Shown here piece by piece: positions 43,764-52,652 of a stretch of DNA of 64,000 bases (positions are counted from its first letter, which is position 1; every line of letters begins with the position of its first letter). The notes under the pieces are model-generated. The model saw nothing but the letters and a program-made list of their open reading frames with translations, did no database searches and had not been told where the DNA came from. Source of the stretch: Ardenticatenaceae bacterium (GTDB taxonomy: Bacteria; Chloroflexota; Anaerolineae; Promineifilales; Promineifilaceae); NCBI GenBank assembly GCA_011525915.1, contig WYBM01000097.1, forward strand, positions 1-64,000, given 5' to 3'. Both the position numbers and the translations under genes were made by a program.

Positions 43764-46532
43764 TTACCGTTTACCGTTTACGGGCGTTATAGCCACCGGC
43801 ACAATGTCTGCGGCTGAGCCGGTGGCGTCTGTCAGGTCTAGCAGCATGGGGACAAGGGCATTCATGCTGGGCGTCTCAAATTCTTTGGCATGGGGTGTGG
43901 CCCAGTGGCCGAACTGGCCGATCATCAAAACGGTGTCTGGGCGAATGCCCTGGCGCAGCACGGCCGGGCCACGCACAGCCCGCAGCGGCGAGCGCACTTC
44001 GATAAGGTCGCCGTCATGGATGCCCAGTTTTACGGCCGTGCCCGTATTGATCACAACCCCTTTATGTCCTTTGATATTGTCGGCTACTTCTTTCATCATC
44101 GGCACGCCGACGTTGCTGCCCCATGCATATTGCATGCTGCGCGCTGTCAGCAGCCAGAAGGGGTATTCGGCTTCTGTGCCGCCCAGGTTTTCTTGAATGG
44201 CGGCGCGGATCAGTTGGGGGAAGTCATGCCAGGTGGGCAGCGGTTCGTACTCCTGCAACTGCCTGTCCCACCAGGCAATACCGTGTTCGTGCAGCCGGTT
44301 CCGCAGCTGGCAGCCTATGCGGTAGAGCCGCTCCTGGTAAGGCATCTCAAAGCGCAGCCCCTGGTCTTGCAGTGCCGGGTAGAGGTACCAGAGCAGGCGG
44401 GGAAACGGCCGTACCTTAAACCCGTGTTCCTTGTACCAGGCCAGCCCATCTTGCTCCTGCCCGTCGCTTACCTCGGCGCTGGCGGCGCGGCAAACGCTGT
44501 CCCATATCTCCTCTACGGAATAGGCTCGTGTTTCCTCCAGGCTGAAATCGTAATTTTCGCCGTGCAACGAGATGCTGGTAGCGCCGCGGTTGATGGCCCG
44601 ATTGTACTTTGCCAACAAGCCGGTACGCTGCGCCAGTTCGGTGGCAATCCAGGTGAAATCCCGCGTGTGCTCGCGGGTGGGGATGACAGGTTGCCGCAGC
44701 GCCACCCCCTGATACTCCCAGAAATATTCAATGTACTTGGTGCCGCCGACCCGGTAGAGCTGCAGCCCCTCCAGATCAGTGGCTTCGGGCAGCAGCACGT
44801 CGGCCATCCAGTTTGTTTCATCCAGCGTATAGGCAAAGGCCACCACAAAGGGGAACCGGGTTATCAATTCGCTCAGATTGTCTGTGTCCCAGAAGGAAAT
44901 GGCCGGATTGGTACGGTAGACAAACCACAAGTCGGGCAGTGTTGGTTCTGGCCAGTTGGGAAATGGTTCCTGCTGCTGCATCCAGGCCAGGTGGGTAGGG
45001 CCTAAGGATTGGCTCCAGGGAGAGTTGGCGGCCAGCGGCACCAGGGTGCGGTGGCCGTGGCGCACTGTTGGCCGTGAGAGCCAGCCAGCCTTGTCTGTGG
45101 GGTTCCAGGGGTATTCCATAAAGCCGTCAGGGCCGGGCTGCACACTGCTGTGGCGGTTGACGGCGGGGCGGTTCAGGCGCACCGTGGTGCCCAGCGTGCC
45201 GCCGGGCACATCCAGCCCACCTACCAGGCAGGCCAGCAGGGTGCGTGCCCAGGCGCAATCATAGCCGCCCCAGCCATTGCTGACCGTTTTGCCCAACACT
45301 ACTGCTACCGGGCGGAGGGGGAGTGTACGTCCTTCTACCTCTACTGTTTCGCCTATATGGGCGTGGGCCAAAAATTCGGCTGCCAGACGGCGGATGGTGG
45401 CGGCAGGCACGTCACAAATGGTTTCGGCCCATTCTGGTGTGAATGGTTTTTCATGAGCCAACAACCGGGTAAAACCGGTAGCACAAACCACAGACTCGTG
45501 CCACCAGGCATCTTCGTCGGCGCCTACTTCCAGGCCAGAGACGGTAAACGTCCCTTCCAGGGCGGGGTCAGCGGCTGGTGTGTCAAAGGGCACGGCCGTG
45601 TGCTGCTTCAGGTCCCAAATGAGTGGTTTACGTGTTTGCGGATCACGCAGGTAAAAGCCATTGGGGGCTATGAGATAAGGCGAGGCAGTCATCTGCCTGA
45701 GAAAGGGGATATCCAGTTTGTGACGAGGGGTCTCGTGCAGCAAGACATGTAGCAGGGCGTGCATAAAAGCGGCGTCTGTCTTAGGGCGGATGGGCACCCA
45801 TTCAGCTGAACAGCCCCCGGTGATAGAAAGATGCGGCTCAATTTGCACCCGCTTGACACCACGCTCACGGGCGTCGGCGTGCCGCCAGACGCCGCATACA
45901 CCACCAGACGCCTCGATGTTAGCGCCAAAGGAGAGGATATACTCTACACGTGGCGTATCGGCGCAGACGGTAAAGGCACGATGCCAGAGTTCCCCATACA
46001 GATGTTCTGAGTGGTAGCATTTCACCCCCTGCCCGCTGCCAAAACTCATGTCAACGGGTCCCCAGGCCGCCAGGAAAGCGGGAAAAGTGCCCATATAAGC
46101 GGTGGGGGTGCCGGCACCGCCGAAGCTGGCGGCCACTCGCGGATAACCAGAGCCATCCAGCAGGCCCTGTTGACGGATGTCATTTAACTTGGCAGACACC
46201 AGCGCCAGGGCTTCATCCCAGGTGATGGGCACAAAGCCGGGGTCTTCCCGCCGCCCTTTACGAGGGTTTGTCCGTTTCATAGGGGTGTGGATGCGGTGGG
46301 GGTTGTATGTCTTTTCAATGAGGCCAAATGCTTTGACACAAACCGTACCCGCCGCCGGGTGAATGTCGGCGGCGGTAAAGTTAGGTTCCACCTCGGTGGC
46401 CACACCATCTTCTACTTTAACAGTGAGCAGGTCTGGCCCGGCGACACATTGGTAGCAGTAGGTGGGTATTTTTTGGGTGGCGTGTGTGTTACGGCCGTGA
46501 TCCTTACCGGCCTGATGTGAACTTGTGTTCAT
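43764..46532 (-). CDS. padB: Molybdopterin oxidoreductase, PadB-like
   Basis: A 922-residue member of the DMSO-reductase family, best read as the catalytic subunit of phenylacetyl-CoA:acceptor oxidoreductase, which oxidises the alpha-CH2 of phenylacetyl-CoA in two two-electron steps. The N-terminal cluster site reads YCYQCVAGPDLLTVKVEDG, then TVCVKAFG. Only three of the usual four Cys appear, since C-x2-C lacks the third close Cys. A Cys in GQGVKCYHSEHLYGEL is the likely molybdenum ligand. WMADVLLPEATDLEG and the C-terminal pterin-binding part (LTARSMQYAWGSN; NTGTAVKLGIHDGDLIEV) are intact. No twin-Arg signal is seen, so the enzyme probably faces the cytoplasm. Confidence 0.8.
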   Translation of the reverse strand: MNTSSHQAGKDHGRNTHATQKIPTYCYQCVAGPDLLTVKVEDGVATEVEPNFTAADIHPAAGTVCVKAFGLIEKTYNPHRIHTPMKRTNPRKGRREDPGFVPITWDEALALVSAKLNDIRQQGLLDGSGYPRVAASFGGAGTPTAYMGTFPAFLAAWGPVDMSFGSGQGVKCYHSEHLYGELWHRAFTVCADTPRVEYILSFGANIEASGGVCGVWRHADARERGVKRVQIEPHLSITGGCSAEWVPIRPKTDAAFMHALLHVLLHETPRHKLDIPFLRQMTASPYLIAPNGFYLRDPQTRKPLIWDLKQHTAVPFDTPAADPALEGTFTVSGLEVGADEDAWWHESVVCATGFTRLLAHEKPFTPEWAETICDVPAATIRRLAAEFLAHAHIGETVEVEGRTLPLRPVAVVLGKTVSNGWGGYDCAWARTLLACLVGGLDVPGGTLGTTVRLNRPAVNRHSSVQPGPDGFMEYPWNPTDKAGWLSRPTVRHGHRTLVPLAANSPWSQSLGPTHLAWMQQQEPFPNWPEPTLPDLWFVYRTNPAISFWDTDNLSELITRFPFVVAFAYTLDETNWMADVLLPEATDLEGLQLYRVGGTKYIEYFWEYQGVALRQPVIPTREHTRDFTWIATELAQRTGLLAKYNRAINRGATSISLHGENYDFSLEETRAYSVEEIWDSVCRAASAEVSDGQEQDGLAWYKEHGFKVRPFPRLLWYLYPALQDQGLRFEMPYQERLYRIGCQLRNRLHEHGIAWWDRQLQEYEPLPTWHDFPQLIRAAIQENLGGTEAEYPFWLLTARSMQYAWGSNVGVPMMKEVADNIKGHKGVVINTGTAVKLGIHDGDLIEVRSPLRAVRGPAVLRQGIRPDTVLMIGQFGHWATPHAKEFETPSMNALVPMLLDLTDATGSAADIVPVAITPVNGKR

Positions 46533-46598
46533 AACCGTTTATCTGCCTTTGCCGCCGGCTGCCCACCGGTGGCTGACGGACTGGGGGAAGGTGTTGGT

Positions 46599-46705
46599 AA
46601 ACCGCAGAGACTATTCGGAAATCCTGAAGAGCGTAAACTGCGGTTTCCTCGAGGAATCGGCAATGCCTCAAGCGTTTTTTTATTTTTGCATGATTGTTGC
46701 CGATT
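46599..46705. repeat. Nested inverted repeats between padB and thioesterase
   Basis: AAACCGCAG (46599-46607) pairs with CTGCGGTTT (46638-46646), and AATCGGCAA (46655-46663) pairs with TTGCCGATT (46697-46705). A T-rich run lies between at 46675-46687. It could terminate the upstream genes or be a decayed repeat element. No gene is seen in 46533-46707. Confidence 0.45.
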
Positions 46706-46707
46706 AC

Positions 46708-47115
46708 CTAAAGCGCGGCCACTTTTTCCGCTTTAGCCATAAAGCGGATGGCGCTTTTGGCCACGTCTACGATGAAGCGGACGTGCTGACCATAGGCAAC
46801 CTCTTCTAAATTGTCACGGGCGGTAATGTTGAGGGTGACACGACGGCCGTCTACATTGGTGATGGTGGCCGTGATCTCTACCCACATACCCAGCAGTGTA
46901 GGGGCGGTGTGATCTACCTCGATGTGAACACCTACGGAGTCTTCACCAGCGTCTACATGGGCCAGCAGCAGGTTGCGGCAGGTGATTTCAATGTCGCGAA
47001 CAAGTTCGGGAGTGGCATAGACACGGCCGTCTGACCCCAAAAAATCAATGGTGCGGGCCTCATCTACCGTCAGGCGGCTGGTGGTGGTGAGGCCAGCGGT
47101 TAAGCTATCTTTCAT
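46708..47115 (-). CDS. FlK-like hotdog acyl-CoA thioesterase
   Basis: A 135-residue single hotdog-fold protein resembling fluoroacetyl-CoA thioesterase (FlK) relatives. Hallmarks are YATPELVRDIEITCRNLL (helix over the active site) and a HIEVDHTAPTLLGMWVEI strand pair followed by AYGQHVRFIVD. It probably hydrolyses an acyl-CoA, perhaps to release trapped CoA when aromatic intermediates accumulate (inference). AAGGAG precedes the ATG at 47115. It lies between the hydroxyenoyl-CoA dehydrogenase and padB. Confidence 0.78.
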   Translation of the reverse strand: MKDSLTAGLTTTSRLTVDEARTIDFLGSDGRVYATPELVRDIEITCRNLLLAHVDAGEDSVGVHIEVDHTAPTLLGMWVEITATITNVDGRRVTLNITARDNLEEVAYGQHVRFIVDVAKSAIRFMAKAEKVAAL

Positions 47116-47139
47116 GATTTTACGCTCCTTTGAAAATAA

Positions 47140-47191
47140 CCTCCCGGAGGCTTCTACGGCAAAGGTCATCTGGGATGAACCCTCCGGGAGG
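47140..47191. repeat. Inverted repeat before the thioesterase gene
   Basis: CCTCCCGGAGG (47140-47150) and CCTCCGGGAGG (47181-47191) are exact reverse complements, and each is also nearly palindromic. The structure lies in the leader of the thioesterase gene and could attenuate read-through from the dehydrogenase. Confidence 0.5.
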
Positions 47192-47204
47192 GTGGCTTCT
47201 GAAA

Positions 47205-47236
47205 ACTGACCACTGATGACTGAAAACTGATACTGG
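47205..47236. repeat. MITE-like intergenic repeat, fragment D
   Basis: About 32 bp of the family ends only: TGAAAACTGACCACTGATGA then CTGAAAACTGATACTGG. Confidence 0.45.
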
Positions 47237-47251
47237 GAGGCTGGCTTTTAG

Positions 47252-48271
47252 TCAGGGAGTAATCACTGACCGAATGCCGTGCCCGGCGCGCAGTGTGTCT
47301 AACCCGGTGTTGATATCATCCAGCGCAAAGCGGGCAGTGACCAGTTCTTTCACTTTGATTTTTCCCTGGCGGACCAGTTCTAAGACACGAGGGTAATCGA
47401 CGGCCCGGCAGCCCAGGGAGCCAATGATTTCTATTTCCCGGTACATCACCTTGCCCAGATTAAGTGTGGTCGGCTTATCGGCAAAACCAACAACAACAAA
47501 GCGGCCACCAGTGCGCAGTGAGTTAAAGGCCTGCCCCTGCACCACCGGGTTGCCAATAGCTTCAAAGCTCACGTCGGCGCCACCGTTTGTGAGCTTCAGA
47601 ATTTCTTTGTCAATGCGTTCGTAGCTGGTAGCGTCAAGGGCCAGTTGTGCGCCTAACTGCCGGGCCCATGCCAGCTTTTGGGCGACGATATCAACAGCAA
47701 TGACCTGGGCGCCCACAGCAGCGGCTACCTGTACCACGTTCAGACCAATACCACCGCAGCCAAAAACGACCACTTTATCTCCTGGCTTTACCTGGCCGCG
47801 GTTGACAACAGCATGGTAGGGCGTCGTGGTGGCATCAGCAATGATCGCCCCTTCGACCAGTGGAATTTCATCAGGCAGGGCAAAGATGTCCTTGGCTGGG
47901 GCAATGACGTATTCGGCGTAGCCTCCATGGACATTGTTGCCAAACATGACCATGCGCTCACACACATTCTCACGGCCGTAGCGGCACAGGGCACATTGGC
48001 CGCAGCCGTATACGGCGGGTAAAAGTACCCGGTCGCCTTCACGCCAGGTGACATCGGCCCCGCGGGCGGTAATGGTGCCTGAAATCTCATGCCCCAGAAT
48101 GAGGGGTGGTTTCTTGAAGGTGGGGGTGCCATGGTCGATGTAATGCAAATCGGTATGACACAGGCCACAGGCGGCGACTTTGACCAGCACCTGGCCTGGC
48201 CCTGGCTGTGGCGTGGGCCACTCTTCCACGACCAATGGTTGGTGAGCCTGGTAAAAGATGGCTGCTTTCAT
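47252..48271 (-). CDS. had: 6-hydroxycyclohex-1-ene-1-carbonyl-CoA dehydrogenase
   Basis: A 339-residue zinc-type medium-chain dehydrogenase. Catalytic zinc ligands: CGLCHTD (Cys), GHEISG (His-Glu). Structural zinc Cys: CGQCALCRYGRENVC. NAD-binding loop: FGCGGIGLNVVQ. Alone it could be any alcohol dehydrogenase. Next to benzoyl-CoA reductase and the dienoyl-CoA hydratase, the Had role (oxidising the hydroxy-cyclohexene-carbonyl-CoA to the 6-oxo compound) is the natural reading. GGAGG precedes the start at 48271. Confidence 0.82.
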   Translation of the reverse strand: MKAAIFYQAHQPLVVEEWPTPQPGPGQVLVKVAACGLCHTDLHYIDHGTPTFKKPPLILGHEISGTITARGADVTWREGDRVLLPAVYGCGQCALCRYGRENVCERMVMFGNNVHGGYAEYVIAPAKDIFALPDEIPLVEGAIIADATTTPYHAVVNRGQVKPGDKVVVFGCGGIGLNVVQVAAAVGAQVIAVDIVAQKLAWARQLGAQLALDATSYERIDKEILKLTNGGADVSFEAIGNPVVQGQAFNSLRTGGRFVVVGFADKPTTLNLGKVMYREIEIIGSLGCRAVDYPRVLELVRQGKIKVKELVTARFALDDINTGLDTLRAGHGIRSVITP

Positions 48272-48320
48272 AGAGCCTCCTATTTGACTTCTGTAAGCGA
48301 CGTCGCTTTTACGAATAGGG

Positions 48321-49091
48321 TCAGCGGTGCTGCCAGTTCGGGTTACGTTTTTCCTGGTAAGCGGCCAACCCTTCATGGACATCGGCCGTGGCCATTAATT
48401 CTTGAAGGTAGAGCGTTTCCACAGATTGGAGGTGTTCCCATTCATGGCTGCGCTGGTTCAGAGCCTGTTTACACAGGCGCAGCGCTGCGGCGCTGTGGGA
48501 ACGCAGCGCATTGATCAGGGTGGTTACGGCCGTGTCTAACTGCCCGGCAGGCACGGCGCGGTTAATCAGGCCATTTTGGGCGGCCACGGTGGCAGACAAG
48601 GCTTCGCCGGTAAAGAGGAGTTCGGCAGCGAGCGGCCGGCCCACCAGAGCGGGTAATCTGAGGGCAGCAATGGGAGCAAATGTCGCCAGTTTGATTTCTG
48701 GCTGCCCGATTTTGGCGTTTTCAGCGGCTATAACCAGATCACAGCAGAGGGCGATCTCACAACCGCCGCCTAATGCATGCCCATGGAGCACAGCCAGCGT
48801 CGGCGCCGGGAAGGTTGCCAGAGCATGACATACCCGGTGAAAGAGCGGGATCATGTCGCCGACACGTTCGGCCGTGTGATCGCCAATATCTACCCCAGCA
48901 GAGAAGAGTTTACCGGTGGCGCGTATGGCCAGCAGGCGTAAGGTGTGGTCCATGGCGGCGGCCTGCAATGCAGCCTCTAGTTCAACCAGCATGGGGATGT
49001 TGAGGATATTAAGTGGCGGGCGGTTGAGGCTGAGAAAGCCAATGCCATCTTCCACCTGCCAGGAAGTTAGGGAATGGTTATTGCCGGTCAT
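48321..49091 (-). CDS. dch: Cyclohexa-1,5-diene-1-carbonyl-CoA hydratase
   Basis: A 256-residue crotonase-family enzyme. Oxyanion-hole motifs: FSAGVDIGDHTAE and HGHALGGGCEIALCCDLVIA. The run SAGVDIGDH with AxIGQPEIKLATFAP resembles Dch/BzdW hydratases, which add water to the reductase product to give 6-hydroxycyclohex-1-ene-1-carbonyl-CoA. It is the first gene of the minus-strand aromatic island, with had 49 bp downstream. The pathway assignment leans on context; a generic enoyl-CoA hydratase is the alternative. Confidence 0.8.
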   Translation of the reverse strand: MTGNNHSLTSWQVEDGIGFLSLNRPPLNILNIPMLVELEAALQAAAMDHTLRLLAIRATGKLFSAGVDIGDHTAERVGDMIPLFHRVCHALATFPAPTLAVLHGHALGGGCEIALCCDLVIAAENAKIGQPEIKLATFAPIAALRLPALVGRPLAAELLFTGEALSATVAAQNGLINRAVPAGQLDTAVTTLINALRSHSAAALRLCKQALNQRSHEWEHLQSVETLYLQELMATADVHEGLAAYQEKRNPNWQHR

Positions 49092-49126
49092 TGGGAAATC
49101 TAATCCGGGAATGTGAGTTATAGAAG

Positions 49127-49192
49127 ATTATAAGCACGTGATGGTCTGGAACGACTATGATCATCATCATGCAATTTTCATGACGATGATCA
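49127..49192 (-). promoter_or_regulatory. Promoter and palindromic operator of the aromatic island
   Basis: On the minus strand a perfect -10 TATAAT (49132-49127) lies 36 bp before the dch start, but the -35 region (GTCGTT) is poor. Just upstream is a 14-bp-arm inverted repeat (49158-49171 and 49179-49192; one mismatch). A weak -35 with a palindrome centred about 55 bp before the expected start point suggests control by an activator. The rest of the gap to 49329 holds nothing evident. Confidence 0.55.
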
Positions 49193-49329
49193 CCCCCTGC
49201 CGCAAAACAGGCGTGTTGTCATGTTAGCATAGTGTGACACAGGCCACTTTCAGCCTGACAAAGGAATGACTGTGCTCCTGGCACATCACCAAGCGCCTTC
49301 ATCATTTGAGGCAAAACGAATGGTTGTTT

Positions 49330-49710
49330 TTATTTGTGCAGGCTTTTGCCCAATTCTACCAATTCTTTGAAGCTCACCGGTTTTAGCAGCACCAGGTTGG
49401 CTTCTGTTCGCAGTTGTGAGGCTTCACGAGAATCGGCCGTAGATAAGACGATGGTGCTTTTTTGCAGGCGAGCATCTGCCCGAATATGGCGCAACACATC
49501 ACTGCCGGATACATGGGGCAAATGGACGTCTAGCAGGATGACATCTGGTGTAAGGTGTGCCAGTTTATCTAAGGCGGCACGGCCGTCTGCGGCCGTGTCT
49601 GTCTCAAAGCCGGCGATCTGCATGGCGATGGAAAAAATATTTACCAACTGTGGATCATCTTCAACGATCAGTGCCAGTGGCTTTATCACTGATTCAGGTG
49701 ATACTGTCAC
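49330..49710 (-). CDS. Stand-alone response regulator receiver
   Basis: A 126-residue CheY-like receiver domain with no output domain. Acidic pocket ALIVEDDP, phosphoacceptor Asp in VILLDVHLPHVSG, and Lys in VLLKPVSF. The start is GTG overlapping the stop of the upstream kinase by one base, so the two are translationally coupled and presumably form a pair. Confidence 0.88.
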   Translation of the reverse strand: MTVSPESVIKPLALIVEDDPQLVNIFSIAMQIAGFETDTAADGRAALDKLAHLTPDVILLDVHLPHVSGSDVLRHIRADARLQKSTIVLSTADSREASQLRTEANLVLLKPVSFKELVELGKSLHK

Positions 49711-51500
49711 TATGTTCCCCTTTCTGCCGCCGCGACCAACGGCAAATAAACAGTAAACGTACTGCCTTCCCCTTCCTGGCTTTGCACCTCAATGGTGCCA
49801 TCCATTAAGTCGGTTAATTGTTTCACAATAGCTAATCCCAGGCCTGTACCAGGGTACATTCGGGTGATGGAGCCATCAACCTGTTTAAATGGCTCAAAGA
49901 TGACGGCGACCATCTCTGGTGGAATTCCAATCCCCTGGTCGGTTACTTGCAAGGCTACATGGCTATCATCGGGCAAAAATACACGCAGCGTCACCACGCC
50001 TTCATCGCTAAATTTTACGCCATTACCCACTAAATTCAGCAAAATTTGCTCAATACGGTCTGGATCGCCATAGAGCACAGGTGGGACGTTGTCTTGGATT
50101 TCTTTGACCAACTGCACCTTTTTGTTTCTGGCCAGCACAGATATGTGTTCGTGAATGCTTTTAACCACGTCTGCTATGGCAAATTCTTGCCGGTTCAGGC
50201 TTAATTGTCCTACTTCCAGTTTGGCCAGATCGAGTAATTCGCCTACTTGCCGGGTGAGAAAGTCAGTGCTTTGCAAAATTTTTTCAGTCGGTTCCCATTG
50301 AAGCTCAGTCAGGGGGCCAAAAATGCCTTCTTGTAACATTTCAGTATAGCCCAGGATGACATTAAGGGGGGTGCGCAGTTCATGGCTGACACGGGCCAGC
50401 AATTCAGACTTAAAGCGGCTGGTTTCCAGGGCTTCATCGCGGGCGCGGGCCAGTTCCTGTTCGGCTCTTTTACGTATGGTAATGTCGTAGAAAACGATAA
50501 GACGGCCGTATAGCCGTTCTTGGGCATCATGTAAGGGCGAAATGTGCAGTTCAAAGTGTTGTGGCTGGTTGCCGATGGTGACGGTTATTTCTGTACGTAT
50601 GTCGGAAACGTCACGAAATGAATTTACCAGGGCCGGCTGAGTTTGCAGGAACTCTCCCAGCGGCTGGCCAATCATCTCGTTTGTGCTTCGCTGGAAGAGG
50701 GCCAGGGCTGCCGGGTTAATGTCTACCACGCGTGAGCGTGCATCCACCACGATCATGCCGTCACGCATGTTGTCAACGGCCGTGCGCCGGGCCACAGGCA
50801 CAATATCAAACAGGCGGTAACGGAAAATGGCATTGGCCATTAACAGGCAGCTCATGGTGAAGGCCAGCATTGTCACATCCATGGGCACCGGCACCAGTTC
50901 CAGCACAAAGATCAGGTTGGCAATGAGCGGCAACGTGGCCCCGGCGACAAGGCTGGCATTCTGCCGCCGATAAGGGCCAGCGTAACGCAGGTAAGCCTGC
51001 ACCAGCAAGACTGCCCCGGCCACGATGAGAAGATAGGAATAGGCGGTGTGAATCCAAAACCAGAAGCCATGGGTTGTATCTAACACGGGGAATGGTCCGG
51101 ACATGTCCATGCCAATGCGAGACCAGTTCAGGCCGTGCCGTTCGTTGGTGGATACAAACAGCAGGGTAAACGCGGGGCTGATGCCCAGGGCCAGCAGTCG
51201 ACGCCGGGTTAACCAGTCTGTGTGGCCTGTATATTGCAGCGCAAAAACAAACCAGGCCACAGGAACGGTTACAATGCCCAGGTATTCAACTTTGGCCCAG
51301 AAAACCTTGGCGGCCTGGGTCGCTGACGCCACCTCGGTGGCGTAGGCCGTAGACCAGATAACAACGGCCAGCGCCAGGATGGTAAACGGCATGGCCCAAT
51401 TCCCCATGTGGCGCCGCCGCCAGGCAAATACGGCAATGCCCAAAGAAGTGAGTGCCGTGATCCATAACATCCCAACAACGACAGTTTGTTCTACATTCAT
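49710..51500 (-). CDS. Seven-TM histidine kinase with PAS domain
   Basis: A 596-residue sensor kinase. Seven or so hydrophobic helices in the first 225 residues match the N-terminal 7TM region of histidine kinases. A PAS domain (about 228-340; VVDARSRVVDINPAALALF) follows. The phosphoacceptor His is in ARVSHELRTPLNVILGY, and the ATPase has NLVGNGVKFSDEG, DQGIGIPPE and GTGLGLAIVKQL. Its partner is the single-domain regulator directly downstream. It lies next to the aromatic island but is separated by a promoter region, so a link to aromatics is only a possibility. Confidence 0.9.
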   Translation of the reverse strand: MNVEQTVVVGMLWITALTSLGIAVFAWRRRHMGNWAMPFTILALAVVIWSTAYATEVASATQAAKVFWAKVEYLGIVTVPVAWFVFALQYTGHTDWLTRRRLLALGISPAFTLLFVSTNERHGLNWSRIGMDMSGPFPVLDTTHGFWFWIHTAYSYLLIVAGAVLLVQAYLRYAGPYRRQNASLVAGATLPLIANLIFVLELVPVPMDVTMLAFTMSCLLMANAIFRYRLFDIVPVARRTAVDNMRDGMIVVDARSRVVDINPAALALFQRSTNEMIGQPLGEFLQTQPALVNSFRDVSDIRTEITVTIGNQPQHFELHISPLHDAQERLYGRLIVFYDITIRKRAEQELARARDEALETSRFKSELLARVSHELRTPLNVILGYTEMLQEGIFGPLTELQWEPTEKILQSTDFLTRQVGELLDLAKLEVGQLSLNRQEFAIADVVKSIHEHISVLARNKKVQLVKEIQDNVPPVLYGDPDRIEQILLNLVGNGVKFSDEGVVTLRVFLPDDSHVALQVTDQGIGIPPEMVAVIFEPFKQVDGSITRMYPGTGLGLAIVKQLTDLMDGTIEVQSQEGEGSTFTVYLPLVAAAERGT

Positions 51501-51718
51501 CTAATCCGTGGTTGTTTTTAAAATCAGCCTGATGCCCAGGCTACCGGCACGTTTTGCGGCCGATGTTTCTATGTTTGTCGGTGATTTATACAGGCCCTAA
51601 CTGTCATCTTAGCATACAGCGGAAACAAAAGTATCACCTATTTGGACTATAACATGTTAGGTAAGCCGCACACAGTTTTTGCAAACCCAGTATGCCAGTT
51701 TTGTACGGTTTACTTGAG

Positions 51719-51768
51719 TAATCGGCCGTGTTTCGCTCGTTCTTTGTTTGAAAAATTATGGCCGATTA
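51719..51768. terminator. Inverted repeat at the recO 3' end
   Basis: TAATCGGCC (51719-51727) pairs with GGCCGATTA (51760-51768), overlapping the last recO codons. The long loop contains no T-run in the right place, so termination is uncertain. No gene is seen in 51501-51755. Confidence 0.4.
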
Positions 51769-52556
51769 CCTAGATCATCTGCCGGTGCAAATAAAGCTGC
51801 TTCTTGCCGCAGCCGATGCAGGAAATCTATCGATTTCAGGTTACGTTCCAAGATGTGGGTGAGGTAATGGTGCATGATCTGTTCCAGTTCGGTGTGAACA
51901 GGGCGTCGTAAATGCAGGTGCCTGATAGCATCATACGGCCGTGTCTGTAAATAACGCAATACCTTCACCGCCACCGCGGAAACGGGTTGTGCCCGGCGGT
52001 CGGCTGACCGGCAGTTAGGGCATAACAAGCCGCCCAAATCGGCGCTAAAAAATTGGTCTTGCTCGGTTATGGTTTCGCCACAAGCGACGCATGTAAACAA
52101 CTGTGGTTGAAAACCGGCCAGTGACAACAGGCGCAGTTCATAATAACGTGCCAGCAGCAGCATATCTTCCTGGGTGGCAAACCAGCTCAACGCCTCGGCC
52201 AGTAGTTGGTACAGCCCCAGGTGTTTGTCATGCTCTACTGTAAAACGATCCAGCAGTTCTACGGCATAAGAGGCATAGGTGGTGCGCACCAGGTCATCGC
52301 GCAGCGCCGCATAGGCTTCTACCATGTCTGCCTGGGTGATAATGTCTAGATCACCCCCTTTGGCAAAAAGAAAGTGGCTGCGCATGAACAATTCTACATG
52401 CCCTGTTTTGCGGCTTTGTGGCTTGCGCGCCCCTTTGGCAATGGCTTTCATTTTGCCCTGTTCACGACTGAAGAGCGTTACCAGGCGGTCAGCCTCGCCA
52501 AAATCGGCGCGTTTTAATACAATCGCCTCGCTGCGGAAAGTGCGTTCTCTGGCCAT
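51756..52556 (-). CDS. recO: DNA repair protein RecO
   Basis: A 266-residue RecO that loads RecA onto SSB-coated DNA with RecR. The N-terminal OB fold reads FRSEAIVLKRADFGEADRLVTLFSREQGK, a signature of the family. The zinc-binding Cys are CVACG (near 155) and CPNC. Full length. GGCCATAGGTC lies before the start and no strong ribosome site is evident. Confidence 0.92.
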   Translation of the reverse strand: MARERTFRSEAIVLKRADFGEADRLVTLFSREQGKMKAIAKGARKPQSRKTGHVELFMRSHFLFAKGGDLDIITQADMVEAYAALRDDLVRTTYASYAVELLDRFTVEHDKHLGLYQLLAEALSWFATQEDMLLLARYYELRLLSLAGFQPQLFTCVACGETITEQDQFFSADLGGLLCPNCRSADRRAQPVSAVAVKVLRYLQTRPYDAIRHLHLRRPVHTELEQIMHHYLTHILERNLKSIDFLHRLRQEAALFAPADDLGNRP

Positions 52557-52652
52557 AGGTCAAGTTTAGCACGAAGATGGCCGGTTGCAGTAATTGGTTA
52601 GGAAATCCCGTACTTTTACGTCAGGGAGTTCACGGCAGATTTGGTAGAGGTA

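Noticed and set aside
43054..45005. Long open frames on the plus strand opposite padC and padB (371-380 codons)
   Set aside because: They lie entirely antisense to well-supported genes with complete motifs, have no recognisable domains and no ribosome sites. High GC at third positions explains them.
47140..47191. Riboswitch in the thioesterase leader
   Set aside because: Only short GC-rich palindromes are present; no match to any riboswitch consensus I know.
49330..51500. Two-component pair as dedicated sensor of the aromatic island
   Set aside because: The regulator has no DNA-binding domain and the pair is separated from dch by a promoter region; adjacency alone is too weak.
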